Source of the DNA: Achromobacter veterisilvae
GTDB taxonomy: Bacteria > Pseudomonadota > Gammaproteobacteria > Burkholderiales > Burkholderiaceae_B
Direction: 5' to 3'
DNA: 64,000 nucleotides
Assembly (NCBI RefSeq): GCF_900496975.1
Contig: NZ_UFQC01000018.1
Coordinates: forward strand, 62,001-126,000
The notes below the pieces were generated by a model. That model saw only the letters and a program-made list of their open reading frames with translations, did no database searches and had not been told where the DNA came from. Shown here piece after piece: positions 1 through 8,716 of this stretch (positions are counted from its first letter, which is position 1; each line of letters opens with the position of its first letter). A program made the position numbers and the translations under genes.

Positions 1-1
1 C

Positions 2-1231
2 GCTTCGTTCGAGGAACGGCGCTACGCCGACGATTTGCGCGATGCGCTCGACAGCCTGGAGCCCGGCGCGGCGCGCCCGGCGCTGGTGTTCTACCAGGGC
101 GATACGCCGGGCGACGGCAGCCTGGAGCGCGCCCTGGCAGGCGCCGAAGGCGTCCCGCCGGCATGCCCGGCGCCGTATGGCGACCCGGCCCAGCCCAGCA
201 TGCTGGTCTACACCTCGGGCACCACGGGCAAGCCCAAAGGGGTCTTGCTCAGCCAGACGGCGCTGATCTACCGTTCGACCGTGCAGGCGCGCACCTTCGC
301 CACCGCCAGCCATCCCGTGGTCATCAACTTCGCGCCCATCAACCATATCGGCGGCATGCATTTCCGCGGCCTGTCGCAAATCCTGGCCGGCGGCACCATC
401 GTCTACCAGGAACGCTATCGTCCGGCCGACGTCATGGGCCTGATCGAAAAGCACCGCGTCAATATGCTGATGCTGGGCTCGACCATGCTGCAGATGCTGA
501 TCCGCGAACCTTCGTTCGACATGGCCATCATGCGCCGGATGGAGTGGTTCATTTTCTCGGGCGCGGCCATTCCCATGCCCATTCTGCGGCGCGTCCAGGA
601 ACACTGCCCGCGGATAGGCTCGACCTACGGCCTGACCGAATCCTGCGGATCGGTCAGCTATATCGTGGCCAGCGACACCCTGGAGGCGGCCGCCTACACC
701 ATCGGGCGCGCCATCCCCGATGGCCAACTGCGCGTGGTCGACGAGCACGGCGAGCCGGGCCCGGCGGGCGAGCAGGGCGAACTACAGGTGCGCCGGCGCT
801 ACAGCATGAACGGCTACCTGCGCGACGAGGCCGCCACCGCCGAAGCCTTCACGGCCGATGGCTGGCTCAAGACCGGCGACATGGCGGTATGCGACGAGAC
901 CGGCAACTTCCGCCTGGTCGGCCGCATCAAGGAAATGTACAAATCCGGCGGCTACAACGTGTACCCGCGCGAAATCGAAGTCGTGCTCGAACAGCATCCC
1001 CACGTGTTGATGTCGGCCGTGATCGCGGTCGACGACGAGCTCTACCAGCAAGTGGGCCACGCCCATCTGATCCTCAAGCCCGAGGGCGCCGTGTCCGAGT
1101 CCGAGCTGGCGCATTGGTGCCGCGAGCGCATGGCCAACTACAAAGTGCCCAAGCGCTTTTTCATCCGCAGCGCCCTGCCGATGCTCTCCATAGGCAAGGT
1201 CGACAAAATCGCCTTGCGACAACAGCCCTGA
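2..1231 (+). CDS. AMP-dependent acyl-CoA synthetase/ligase (5' end outside window)
   Basis: Activates a carboxylic acid with ATP to an acyl-AMP and transfers it to CoA. The frame is open back to the window edge, so the N-terminal part (roughly 100 residues by family length) is missing; the first in-frame start-like codon, TTG at 35, is probably internal. Visible adenylate-forming motifs are the P-loop YTSGTTGKPKG (about nt 209-241), STYGLTES, TGDM, the GRIKEMYKSGG hinge and the C-terminal catalytic Lys in SIGKVDK. It is followed after 11 nt by an IclR regulator and then a crotonase-fold gene, so it probably supplies the CoA thioester for this cluster. The substrate cannot be read from sequence; a medium-chain or aromatic acid is likely. 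Confidence 0.9.
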   Translation, partial: ASFEERRYADDLRDALDSLEPGAARPALVFYQGDTPGDGSLERALAGAEGVPPACPAPYGDPAQPSMLVYTSGTTGKPKGVLLSQTALIYRSTVQARTFATASHPVVINFAPINHIGGMHFRGLSQILAGGTIVYQERYRPADVMGLIEKHRVNMLMLGSTMLQMLIREPSFDMAIMRRMEWFIFSGAAIPMPILRRVQEHCPRIGSTYGLTESCGSVSYIVASDTLEAAAYTIGRAIPDGQLRVVDEHGEPGPAGEQGELQVRRRYSMNGYLRDEAATAEAFTADGWLKTGDMAVCDETGNFRLVGRIKEMYKSGGYNVYPREIEVVLEQHPHVLMSAVIAVDDELYQQVGHAHLILKPEGAVSESELAHWCRERMANYKVPKRFFIRSALPMLSIGKVDKIALRQQP

Positions 1232-1242
1232 CAGCACCCGCC

Positions 1243-1983
1243 ATGTCGAATCCCCTGAACCGATACCATCGCATCCTGCACGCCGTCTCCGGCCATTCCC
1301 TTGGCCTGTCGCTGGCCGACCTGGCCGCGGCTACCGGCCTGCCGCGCAGCACCACCCACCGGCTGGCCACTTCGCTGCGCGAAATCGACTACCTCGGCGT
1401 GGACGACGCCACCGGCAATTTCGTGCTGGGCGACGGCCTGGTCCGCCTGATGCGCGCGAGCCTGACGCAGGACAGCAAGCTGGCCCTGTTCAACCCGGCG
1501 TTGAACTTCGTGGTGGGGCGGTTGGAGGAAACCGCATTCTGCGCGCGGCTGCTGAACGACGAGGTGGACCTGGTGCAGGCCGTCACGCCCACCCGCAAGG
1601 ACCAGCTCTATATCTATCCCGGCGTGGGCAGCCGGCCGCTGGACAAGTGTTCGTCGAGCAAGGCCATCCTGGCCTATCTGGATCCGCCGCGCATCCAGGC
1701 GCTGCTGGAGCCGCTGGCGCGCAGCACGCCCAGCTTGCGGGTCGCCGATTTGATGGACGAACTCGACCAGGTGCATCGACAGGGGTTCGCCGTCTGCGAC
1801 GGCGAAATCGACGAAGGTGTCCTGAGCGTCGCCTGCCCCGTCATGGACGGGCAGGCGCGCGGCCTGTACAGCATCGGCGTGGTCGGCCCGGCTGCCCGGC
1901 TCAAGTCGCACGATCTGCGCGAGATCGTCTCGGTATTGCATTCGGCCGCGGATCTGGCGGCCGCCGAATTGTTGAACGTCTAG
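1243..1983 (+). CDS. IclR-family transcriptional regulator
   Basis: A 246-residue one-component regulator, normal length for the family. The N-terminal winged HTH spans about residues 5-65, with the recognition region around LPRSTTHRLATSL, and the effector-binding IclR domain follows from about residue 80 (conserved Cys-Ser-Ser-Ser-Lys stretch and a C-terminal GLYSIGVVGP strand). The ATG at 1243 lies 11 nt after the ligase stop; the open frame continues far upstream but only overlaps the ligase in another frame. It sits inside a ligase/crotonase/AhpD-like/Bug gene set on the same strand and probably controls it. The effector is unknown. Confidence 0.9.
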   Translation: MSNPLNRYHRILHAVSGHSLGLSLADLAAATGLPRSTTHRLATSLREIDYLGVDDATGNFVLGDGLVRLMRASLTQDSKLALFNPALNFVVGRLEETAFCARLLNDEVDLVQAVTPTRKDQLYIYPGVGSRPLDKCSSSKAILAYLDPPRIQALLEPLARSTPSLRVADLMDELDQVHRQGFAVCDGEIDEGVLSVACPVMDGQARGLYSIGVVGPAARLKSHDLREIVSVLHSAADLAAAELLNV

Positions 1984-1994
1984 GATGGATGGAC

Positions 1995-2759
1995 ATGAAG
2001 GAAATCATTTCGGTGGAGAAGGCGGGGCCGGTGGCGACCGTCACGATAGACCGCGGCGCCAAGCGCAATGCCTTGACCCAGGACATGGTGCTGCGCCTGA
2101 CGGACATCGCGCTGGAATTCCAGCAGGACACCTCGACCGCCTGCGTCGTGCTCAGCGGCAATGGCGCCGAGTTCTCGGCGGGCATCGACCTGGGCGACCC
2201 CGCGCGCTGGAAGCAGGACGACAGGACTGCGCTGGAAAAGCGCGCCCTGGCCCTGCGCGGAACCCGCCTGTGCAAAGCGTGGGAAGACATGCCGCAGATC
2301 ACGATCGCCGCCGTCGAAGGCATGAATGTGGGCGGCGGCATCGCCCTCACGCTGGCGTGCGACTGGCGCGTGATGGGCCGGTCGGCCTATTTGTTCGTGC
2401 CGGAAGTGCAGATCGGCATCCCGCTGGGCTGGCAGACCATCCCGCGGCTGGTAAACCTGACCGGGCCGGCGCGCGCGAAGCAGATCGTTCTGCTGGGAGA
2501 AAAAATGTCGGCCGACAAGGCGCTGGAATGGGGCGTGGCGGATTTCGTCGTGCCCGACGGCGCGGCCCGCGGCCATGCGCGGGCGCTGGCCGAACGCATC
2601 AGCAAAATGCCCGACCTCGCGGTGCGCATGTCCAAGCAAAGCATCAACGCCTACGCCAACGCCCTCAACCACCTGGGCAGCCATATGGACGTGGACCAGG
2701 CCATGTTGTGCGGGCAATCCGCCGATGCGGCCGCCGCGCGCGACCGCTACGGCCGATGA
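1995..2759 (+). CDS. Enoyl-CoA hydratase/isomerase (crotonase) family protein
   Basis: A 254-residue crotonase-fold enzyme acting on acyl-CoA thioesters. The oxyanion-hole segment SAGIDL is at residues 61-66 and the second oxyanion motif NVGGGIA at 111-117. Of the two acid/base glutamates of rat crotonase (Glu144 and Glu164), the first is Ala117 here and the second is kept as Glu137 in VPEVQIG, with exactly the expected 20-residue spacing. One catalytic Glu points to an isomerase, or another crotonase reaction, rather than a simple hydratase. ATG 1995 is preferred because AGG at 1982-1984 gives a good ribosome-site distance; ATG 1989 in the same frame is the alternative. It lies 11 nt after iclR. 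Confidence 0.87.
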   Translation: MKEIISVEKAGPVATVTIDRGAKRNALTQDMVLRLTDIALEFQQDTSTACVVLSGNGAEFSAGIDLGDPARWKQDDRTALEKRALALRGTRLCKAWEDMPQITIAAVEGMNVGGGIALTLACDWRVMGRSAYLFVPEVQIGIPLGWQTIPRLVNLTGPARAKQIVLLGEKMSADKALEWGVADFVVPDGAARGHARALAERISKMPDLAVRMSKQSINAYANALNHLGSHMDVDQAMLCGQSADAAAARDRYGR

Positions 2760-2767
2760 GTTTCCAT

Positions 2768-2794
2768 CGCCGCCGCGTGGCGGCGTCGTTTTTT
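2768..2794 (+). terminator. Rho-independent terminator after the crotonase gene
   Basis: A 7-bp GC stem, CGCCGCC/GGCGGCG (2768-2774 with 2779-2785), has a 4-nt loop and is followed by six T residues at 2789-2794. It begins 8 nt after the crotonase stop and would separate the ligase-iclR-crotonase unit from the downstream genes or limit read-through into them. Confidence 0.75.
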
Positions 2795-2820
2795 CCAACC
2801 GCCTATTCAAAGGACGATTC

Positions 2821-3153
2821 ATGCTGGACTGGAACCAATACCACTCGGAACTGATGACCCGCATCGGCGATATCGCCGCGGCCAGCCCCGACACCGTCAA
2901 GGGCTATCAGCAGTTGTCGGCCGCGGGCCAGAAGACCAATCAGCTCGATGCCAAGACCCGCGAGCTGATCGCCCTGGCGGTGGCCGTCACCACCCGCTGC
3001 GACGGCTGCATCGCCGTGCATTCCAAGCAGGCGCTGAAGGAAGGCGCCACCAAGGGTGAGATCGCCGAAGCGCTTGGCGTGGCGGTGGCCCTGAACGCCG
3101 GCGCCGCCCTGGTTTATTCGGCGCGCGTCATGGACGCCATCGACGGCAAGTAG
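2821..3153 (+). CDS. Carboxymuconolactone decarboxylase/AhpD-like protein
   Basis: A 110-residue all-helical CMD/AhpD-family protein. The family's redox motif is present as CDGC with a following His (Cys60, Cys63, His67), the thiol-active arrangement of AhpD-like alkylhydroperoxidases rather than of true gamma-carboxymuconolactone decarboxylase. ATG 2821 is used because it begins the conserved domain; the longer open frame upstream overlaps the crotonase gene. It lies 27 nt after a terminator and 38 nt before a Bug receptor gene. Peroxide or thiol chemistry is the family expectation; the actual substrate is unknown. Confidence 0.85.
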   Translation: MLDWNQYHSELMTRIGDIAAASPDTVKGYQQLSAAGQKTNQLDAKTRELIALAVAVTTRCDGCIAVHSKQALKEGATKGEIAEALGVAVALNAGAALVYSARVMDAIDGK

Positions 3154-3191
3154 CCGCGCGCCTATTTCGACACGACAAGGGGAGGAAGGGA

Positions 3192-4172
3192 ATGTCCAGA
3201 CTTGCACGCTTGCTGTTGGCCGCCGGCTGCGCGCTGGCCGCCGCCGCGCCGGCCAGCGCCGATAACTGGCCGGCCGGGCCCATCACGTTCATCGTGCCGT
3301 TTCCGGCCGGCGGCTCCATGGATACGTTTTCACGGCCCATCGCCCGGCAATTGGGCAATGTGCTCGGCGTTCCCGTCGTGGTCTCCAACCGCTCGGGCGC
3401 GGGCGGCGGCGTGGGCATCGCCGCGATCGCCCGCTCGGCGCCCGACGGCTACACCATCGGCATGTCCAGCGTCGGCAACATGACGATCAACCCGCACATC
3501 TATCCGGACCTTCCTTACGATCCGATCAAGGATTTCACGCCCATCGGGCTGGCCGGCCGTTTCGTCAACGTGCTGGTGGTCAACAGCAAGGTGCCGGCCA
3601 GGAACGTGCAGGAGCTGTTGGCGCTTGACCGCGCCAAGCCGGGCACCATTACCTTCGCCTCGGCCGGCAACGGGTCGACCAACCAGCTTTCGGGCGAGGT
3701 GCTCAAGCAGTTGACCCAGACCAGGTTCATGCACGTGCCTTACCGCGGCAGCGGCCCGGCCCTGGCCGACGTGGTGGCCGGCAACGTGGATTTCATGTTC
3801 GACACCCTCAATACCTCCATGCCGCTGATCGAGTCGGGCGCCTTGCGCGCGCTGGCCGTCACCAGCGCCGAGCGCAGCCCGTTCCTGCCCGACGTGCCCA
3901 CCATGAACGAAGCCGGCGTGCCCGGCTATGCCAAGTCCGGCGAGGACCTCTGGTGGGCGGTCATCGCGCCCAAGGGCGTGCCGCCGGCCGTTCGCGACAA
4001 ACTCAGCGCCGGGCTCGCCAAGGCGCTGGCGTCTCCGGAGCTGCAAGCCCAGGTGCGTGCCCAGCGGGTCGAAACCCTGACCAGCACCTCCGATGAACTG
4101 CAAACCATACTGCGCGACGACTACGAACGTTGGGGACGTATCGTCAAAGAGGCCGGCATCAAGCTGGATTAG
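3192..4172 (+). CDS. Bug/TctC-family periplasmic substrate-binding protein
   Basis: Binds a carboxylic or other small organic solute in the periplasm. The 326-residue product has a signal peptide (about residues 1-24, cleavage near PASADN) and the family pattern: WPAGPITFIVPFPAGG for the first ligand loop, the SAGNGSTNQL loop, VPYRGSGPAL, and FLPDVPTMNEAG near the C-terminus. An AGGGAAGG ribosome site precedes ATG 3192. No TctA/TctB membrane genes are adjacent, as is usual for the greatly expanded Bug receptors of Bordetella and relatives. It probably serves the upstream ligase/crotonase cluster; the ligand is unknown. Confidence 0.92.
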   Translation: MSRLARLLLAAGCALAAAAPASADNWPAGPITFIVPFPAGGSMDTFSRPIARQLGNVLGVPVVVSNRSGAGGGVGIAAIARSAPDGYTIGMSSVGNMTINPHIYPDLPYDPIKDFTPIGLAGRFVNVLVVNSKVPARNVQELLALDRAKPGTITFASAGNGSTNQLSGEVLKQLTQTRFMHVPYRGSGPALADVVAGNVDFMFDTLNTSMPLIESGALRALAVTSAERSPFLPDVPTMNEAGVPGYAKSGEDLWWAVIAPKGVPPAVRDKLSAGLAKALASPELQAQVRAQRVETLTSTSDELQTILRDDYERWGRIVKEAGIKLD

Positions 4173-4190
4173 CCGCTGCGCATGCCTGCC

Positions 4191-4215
4191 GCCCCCGAAC
4201 CGGGGGCCTTTTTTT
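4191..4215 (+). terminator. Rho-independent terminator after the Bug receptor gene
   Basis: GCCCCCG/CGGGGGC is a perfect 7-bp stem (4191-4197 with 4201-4207) with an AAC loop, followed by seven T residues at 4209-4215. It closes the first catabolic cluster. The following 218 bases hold only a possible weak promoter (TTGACC at 4264 and TATAAA at 4285, spacer too short at 15 nt). Confidence 0.88.
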
Positions 4216-4433
4216 GGTTCATCGAGCATTACCGCGGGGAAGGTGGCGCGGCAGCGTCGTCCGTTGACCATTATTAAGGTTGCTTATAAACGGTTTTTCA
4301 ACAATTCATTGGACAGTTCCGTCCCGCTGCGCCAGAGTCACGGCAGATGCCCGGCGCGCGCCCACCCGCCGCAGCCGGGTCGGCTCACCCCGCCGGCGGA
4401 CGCATTGCCCCGGCAAGCAGATAAGAAGAGCTT

Positions 4434-6104
4434 ATGGAGACATACGACTACATCATCGTGGGCGCGGGGTCGGCCGGCTGCGTGCTGGCCAACCGGTTGA
4501 GCCAGGATCCGTCCGTGCAGGTGCTGTTGCTGGAGGCCGGCGGGCGCGACAACTACCACTGGATCCACATTCCGGTGGGATATCTGCATTGCATCGGCAA
4601 TCCGCGCACGGACTGGATGTACCGCACCGCCGCCGAGCCGGGGCTGGGCGGCCGCTCGCTGATCTATCCGCGCGGGCGCGTGCTGGGGGGCTGCTCGTCG
4701 ATCAACGGCATGATCTACATGCGCGGCCAGCGCGAGGACTACGAGGCCTGGGCCGCGCTGTCGGGCGATCCGGCCTGGGGCTGGGACCAGGTGCTGCCGG
4801 TCTTCAAGCGCAGCGAGGACCATCACCGCGGCGCCGACGCCCATCACGGCGCGGGCGGCGAATGGCGGGTGGAGCCGCAGCGCCTGCGCTGGGACATCCT
4901 GGAAGCCTTCGCCGCCGCGGCCGAACAGGAAGGCATCCCGCGCGTGCAGGACTTCAACCGCGGCGACAATTTCGGCAGCGGCTACTTCGAAGTGAACCAG
5001 CGCCGCGGCTGGCGCTGGAACACGTCCAAGGCGTTCCTGCGCCCGGTGCGCAAACGCCCGAACCTGCGCGTGGAAACCGGCGTGCTGGCCGAGCAACTGG
5101 TGTTCGAAGGCAAGCGCTGCGTCGGCGTGCAGTTGCGCCGCGGCGGGGCGGCGGCCACGGTGCGCGCGCGCCGCGAGGTGGTGCTGGCGGCGGGAGCGGT
5201 GAATACGCCGCAACTGCTGGAGCTTTCCGGCGTGGGCGAGCCGGCGCGCCTGCGCGAAAGCGGCATCGAACTGCGCCACGCCCTGCCCGGCGTGGGCGAG
5301 AACCTGCAGGACCATCTGCAACTGCGGATCATCCTCAAGGTGGACGGCGTCAAGACGCTGAACCGCATCGCTTCCACGTGGTGGGGCAGGGCGGGCATCG
5401 GCCTGGAATACCTGGTCAACCGCAGCGGCCCGATGAGCATGGCGCCGTCGCAACTGGGCGCGTTCGCCAAATCGGATCCCGGCCAGGCGCGCGCCAACGT
5501 GGAATTCCACGTCCAGCCCCTGTCGCTGGGCGCCTTCGGCGAGCCCCTGCACGGCTTCGACGCCTTCACCGCCAGCGTGTGCAACCTGCGGCCCACTTCG
5601 CGCGGCAGCGTGCACGCGCAGGGCCCGCAAGGCGCGGGCCTGGCGCCCGTCATCACGCCCAACTATCTCAGCACCGAGGAAGACCTGCGCGTGGCGGCGG
5701 ATTCCATCCGCCTGGTGCGCCGGATCGCCGCGGCGCCCGCGCTGCAGCGCTACCGGCCGCAGGAGTGGCTGCCGGGCCCGGCGTTCCAGACGGAAGCCGA
5801 GCTGCGCGAGGCGGCCGGCAAGATCGGCACCACCATCTTCCATCCGGTGGGCACCTGCGCCATGGGGCGCGACGCGGACGGCGGCGCGGTGGTGGACGCG
5901 CGGCTGCGCGTGCACGGACTGGAAGGCCTGCGCATCGCCGACGCGTCGGTGATGCCGCTGATTACCTCGGGCAACACCAATTCGCCGACGATCATGATCG
6001 CGGAGCGCGCGGCGCAAATGATCCGCGAGGACGCGGCGCAGGCCGATGCCGGAGTCCGTGTCGATGCGAGTGTCGGTGCCAGTGTCGGTGCAGCCAGTGT
6101 CTGA
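4434..6104 (+). CDS. GMC-family FAD-dependent oxidoreductase (choline/alcohol dehydrogenase-like)
   Basis: Oxidises an alcohol to an aldehyde or ketone with FAD. The 556-residue protein has the N-terminal dinucleotide motif VGAGSAG (residues 9-15), the GMC signature GRVLGGCSSINGM (about residues 80-92) and the C-terminal His-Asn pair at His470 (FHPVGTCAMG) and Asn514 (GNTNSPT). It is cytoplasmic, without a signal peptide. It is monocistronic, between a terminator and a convergent cfa gene. The last 20 or so residues are a low-complexity VDASVGASVGAASV tail encoded by imperfect 12-nt repeats, and the stop codon lies inside a GTGTCTGACAC palindrome, so the native C-terminus seems to have been altered. 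The substrate is unknown; BetA-like annotations should not be taken as choline-specific. Confidence 0.92.
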   Translation: METYDYIIVGAGSAGCVLANRLSQDPSVQVLLLEAGGRDNYHWIHIPVGYLHCIGNPRTDWMYRTAAEPGLGGRSLIYPRGRVLGGCSSINGMIYMRGQREDYEAWAALSGDPAWGWDQVLPVFKRSEDHHRGADAHHGAGGEWRVEPQRLRWDILEAFAAAAEQEGIPRVQDFNRGDNFGSGYFEVNQRRGWRWNTSKAFLRPVRKRPNLRVETGVLAEQLVFEGKRCVGVQLRRGGAAATVRARREVVLAAGAVNTPQLLELSGVGEPARLRESGIELRHALPGVGENLQDHLQLRIILKVDGVKTLNRIASTWWGRAGIGLEYLVNRSGPMSMAPSQLGAFAKSDPGQARANVEFHVQPLSLGAFGEPLHGFDAFTASVCNLRPTSRGSVHAQGPQGAGLAPVITPNYLSTEEDLRVAADSIRLVRRIAAAPALQRYRPQEWLPGPAFQTEAELREAAGKIGTTIFHPVGTCAMGRDADGGAVVDARLRVHGLEGLRIADASVMPLITSGNTNSPTIMIAERAAQMIREDAAQADAGVRVDASVGASVGAASV

Positions 6105-6240
6105 CACCCTTACGGGATAGTCATCCAGACACGAGACGATCTTCCCGGGTGTCTGACACCAACCGATTTCATAGTTGGTGTCAGACACCCGGAACCACCG
6201 CTACAGCCTGACGGGCATTCCATAAGGGTGTCAGACACCT
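6097..6240. repeat. Palindrome cluster A: four GTGTC-W-GACAC copies
   Basis: Four 11-bp palindromes occur at 6097-6107, 6149-6159, 6178-6188 and 6228-6238, with centre T, T, A, A. Several extend to GGTGTC-W-GACACC. The second and third are linked by inverted arms (CCAACC ... GGTTGG-like), giving a larger hairpin. The cluster lies between convergent genes (GMC oxidoreductase and cfa), and its first copy overlaps the oxidoreductase stop codon. The same unit recurs in clusters B and C. Confidence 0.92.
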
Positions 6241-6282
6241 GGCTGCCCGGCTGCCTGGCTGCGACACTAGGCTGCGATGCGC

Positions 6283-7464
6283 TCAGCGCAGCGACCGGTA
6301 CGTGTCCTGGCGCTGCGGGTGGGTCAGCATCACCTGCCAGAGCTGGCCCTCGCGCGACCGGAAGAAGCCGGCGCAGCACATCAGATAGTATTTCCACATG
6401 CGGTAGAAGCGCGGGCCGTAGCGCGGTTCCAGTTCGGGCCAGGCGCGTTCGAAATTCTCCCACCACGCCATCAGCGTGCGGTCGTAGTCGGCGCCGAAGT
6501 TATGCCAGTCTTCGATGATGAAACGGCCTTCCACCGCCGTCGCGATCTCGCGGGCCGAGGGCAGCTTGCCGTTCGGGAAGACGTAGCGGTCGATCCAGGG
6601 ATCGGTGCTCTGGCTGGTGGACGCGATGCCGATGGTGTGCAGCAGGAACACGCCGCCGGGGGCCATCAGGCGCTGCACGTGGGTGAAGTAAGTGTCGTAG
6701 TTCTTGGGGCCCACGTGCTCGAACATCCCCACCGACACCACCTTGTCGAAGCTGCCCTGGAGGTCGCGGTAGTCTTGCAGCAGCAGTTCCACGGGCAGGC
6801 CCTTCACGCGTTCCTGCGCCAGCGCGAGCTGTTCCTTGGAGACGGTCACGCCGGTGACCTTGACGCCATAGCGCTCGGCGGCGAACTTGGCCAGCCCGCC
6901 CCAGCCGCAGCCGATGTCCAGCAGGGTTTCGCCTTCTTTGAGCTGTAGCTTGCGGCAGATCATGTCCAGCTTGGCCAACTGGGCTTCCTCCAGCGTCCGG
7001 GCGTGTTCCCAGTAGGCGCAGGAATAGATCATGCGGCTGTCCAGCATGGCCTCGAACACGTCGTTGCCGGCGTCGTAGTGCTGCTTGCCGACCTCGAACG
7101 CGCGGTGCTTGGATTGCAGGTTGAACAGCTTGTGGCGCAGGTGTTCGGCGATCAGCTTGACGCGGGCCAGGCCCAGCGCCGCCGATTCTATGTCGGCGCG
7201 CAGCAGGCGGGTGAACAGCTCGTCCAGTTCGTCGCAGTCCCACTCGCCATCCATGTAGGATTCGCCCAGGCCCAGCGACCAGCTCGCGAAGACGCGGTCG
7301 TACATGTGCCTGTCGTGCACCTGGATGTCCCAGGGACGCGTGCCGTTGATCTGCACGTCGGCGCGGGCCAGGAGATCCTGCAGCACTTTGGGGGCTACGG
7401 GGGGAGGGGTGCCGACGGCGGAATCGTCGGGGGTCAGCGGGGAAACGGGACTGCTTTGCTGCAT
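6283..7464 (-). CDS. cfa: Cyclopropane-fatty-acyl-phospholipid synthase
   Basis: Adds a methylene group from S-adenosylmethionine across the double bond of unsaturated acyl chains in membrane phospholipids, typically on entry to stationary phase or acid stress. The 393 residues are close to the E. coli enzyme's length. The SAM-binding motif DIGCGWGG is at residues 183-190, preceded by HYDAGND and YSCAYW and followed by VSVGMFEHVG, all characteristic of CFA synthases. It is peripheral to the inner membrane, with no signal peptide. It is monocistronic and ends 43 nt from the palindrome cluster it shares with the convergent GMC gene. Confidence 0.95.
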   Translation of the reverse strand: MQQSSPVSPLTPDDSAVGTPPPVAPKVLQDLLARADVQINGTRPWDIQVHDRHMYDRVFASWSLGLGESYMDGEWDCDELDELFTRLLRADIESAALGLARVKLIAEHLRHKLFNLQSKHRAFEVGKQHYDAGNDVFEAMLDSRMIYSCAYWEHARTLEEAQLAKLDMICRKLQLKEGETLLDIGCGWGGLAKFAAERYGVKVTGVTVSKEQLALAQERVKGLPVELLLQDYRDLQGSFDKVVSVGMFEHVGPKNYDTYFTHVQRLMAPGGVFLLHTIGIASTSQSTDPWIDRYVFPNGKLPSAREIATAVEGRFIIEDWHNFGADYDRTLMAWWENFERAWPELEPRYGPRFYRMWKYYLMCCAGFFRSREGQLWQVMLTHPQRQDTYRSLR

Positions 7465-7777
7465 ACGGACTCCATATCAATTTTGGGAAGACTGATCTGG
7501 CAATGCTTGGGACTGTCAACTGTGGCGCGAAACCGTGGGCAACTCCAATTTAATGATTGGATCGCGCCGATAGGCAACCGCAATTTCCTGTCCGCCCCGG
7601 GGGCGGGGGCGTCGATCCGGATGGGATGATCGTAGCGACGACCGGGCCGATAGTCCAGCCCGCGGCGCGGGCGCCGCGGCCCGCCCGGCTGTCATGCGCG
7701 CGCAAGCCCGCCGCGATTACACTACCGGGCCCTAGCGCGCCGCCGTATCGGCGCGCGCAGATTCGTGGAGTGTATCG
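7465..7777. other. Divergent intergenic region between cfa and the alpha/beta hydrolase
   Basis: These 313 bases hold the two promoters. On the minus strand a perfect TTGACA (complement of 7514-7519) could be the cfa -35 box, but no good -10 hexamer lies 16-18 nt downstream. A G/C run follows at about 7598-7612. No further gene or repeat is visible. Confidence 0.4.
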
Positions 7778-8713
7778 ATGGTGGACGCCAGCCTGGAACC
7801 CCGTTTGGAATTCGTCACCTGCGCCAGCCCGGCCGGCCTGCATCGCATGGCCTACTGGGAATGGGGCGATCCCGCCAACGACCGGGTGCTGGTCTGCGTG
7901 CACGGGCTGACCCGCAGCGGCCGCGATTTCGATGCGCTGGCCCGCCGCCTGGCCGGGCATTACCGCGTGGTCTGCCCGGACGTGGTGGGCCGGGGCCGTT
8001 CGGACTGGCTGGCCAACCCGGCGTTCTACACGGTGCCGCAATACGTATCCGACATGGTGACCCTGATCGCCCGGCTGCGGCCGGCGCGGCTGGCCTGGCT
8101 GGGCACGTCCATGGGCGGACTGGTCGGCCTGGCGCTGTCCGGCGCGGCGGTATTCGCCCGCGCCATGCTGGCGATGCGTCCGCACGCCGGCATGCTGCCG
8201 CCCGGCGAGGGAGTGCGCCTGGACAGGCTGGTGTTGAACGACGTGGGTCCGCGCCTGGAAACGGGCGCCCTGGCGCGCATCGGCCAGTACGTGGGCGAGG
8301 CCGGGGAGTTCGCCTCGTTCGAGGAGGCCGTCGCCACCATGCGGGCCAATTCGGAAACCTTCGGGCCGCACACGGACGCGCAATGGGCCGATCTGGCGCG
8401 CTATCTGTATCCCGAGTACGGCGGCAAATGGGTGAAGCACTACGATCTGGCGCTGGCCCAGGCCCTGGCCGCGCAGACGCCCGAAGAACTGGCCGCCGGC
8501 GAGCAGATCCTGTGGCGCGCCTATGACACCGTGGACTGCCCGACGCTGATCGTGCGCGGCGAACTGTCCGACCTGCTGACGCGCGCCACCGTCCAGGAAA
8601 TGCTCGAGCGCAACCCGCGCGCGCGGGCGCACGAGGTGCGGGGCGTAGGCCACGCGCCCACGCTGATCGCCGACGAGCAGGTGGAGCCGGTGGCGGCCTT
8701 CCTGCTGAACTAG
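7778..8713 (+). CDS. Alpha/beta-fold hydrolase
   Basis: A 311-residue soluble serine hydrolase. The triad is readable: nucleophile Ser111 in GTSMGG, acid Asp265 in GELSDLL and base His292 in GVGHAPT, with the oxyanion region VCVHGLTRSG. Compared with typical family members it carries an extra segment of about 20 residues after the nucleophile elbow (ALSGAAVFARAMLAMRPH, then LPPGEG), which would lie near the lid. The start ATG follows a weak GGAG ribosome site. It is 73 nt upstream of the PHP phosphatase, with a hairpin between them. The substrate is unknown. Confidence 0.88.
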   Translation: MVDASLEPRLEFVTCASPAGLHRMAYWEWGDPANDRVLVCVHGLTRSGRDFDALARRLAGHYRVVCPDVVGRGRSDWLANPAFYTVPQYVSDMVTLIARLRPARLAWLGTSMGGLVGLALSGAAVFARAMLAMRPHAGMLPPGEGVRLDRLVLNDVGPRLETGALARIGQYVGEAGEFASFEEAVATMRANSETFGPHTDAQWADLARYLYPEYGGKWVKHYDLALAQALAAQTPEELAAGEQILWRAYDTVDCPTLIVRGELSDLLTRATVQEMLERNPRARAHEVRGVGHAPTLIADEQVEPVAAFLLN

Positions 8714-8716
8714 GGT

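Noticed and set aside
163-1242. Long open frame running across the ligase gene in another frame
   Set aside because: It is an Arg/Pro/His-rich shadow; only its 3' part (IclR) is real, from ATG 1243.
4264-4290. Promoter of the GMC gene (TTGACC and TATAAA)
   Set aside because: The spacer is 15 nt and it lies 144 nt from the start; too weak to list as a feature.
4280-6211. Open frame of 643 codons and its reverse counterpart overlapping the GMC gene
   Set aside because: Both are high-GC shadows with Arg/His-rich composition; the GMC frame has all family motifs.
6097-6240. Regularly spaced repeats that might be a CRISPR array
   Set aside because: Repeats are only 11 bp, self-palindromic, irregularly spaced (12 to 41 nt gaps in this cluster), and no cas gene is near.
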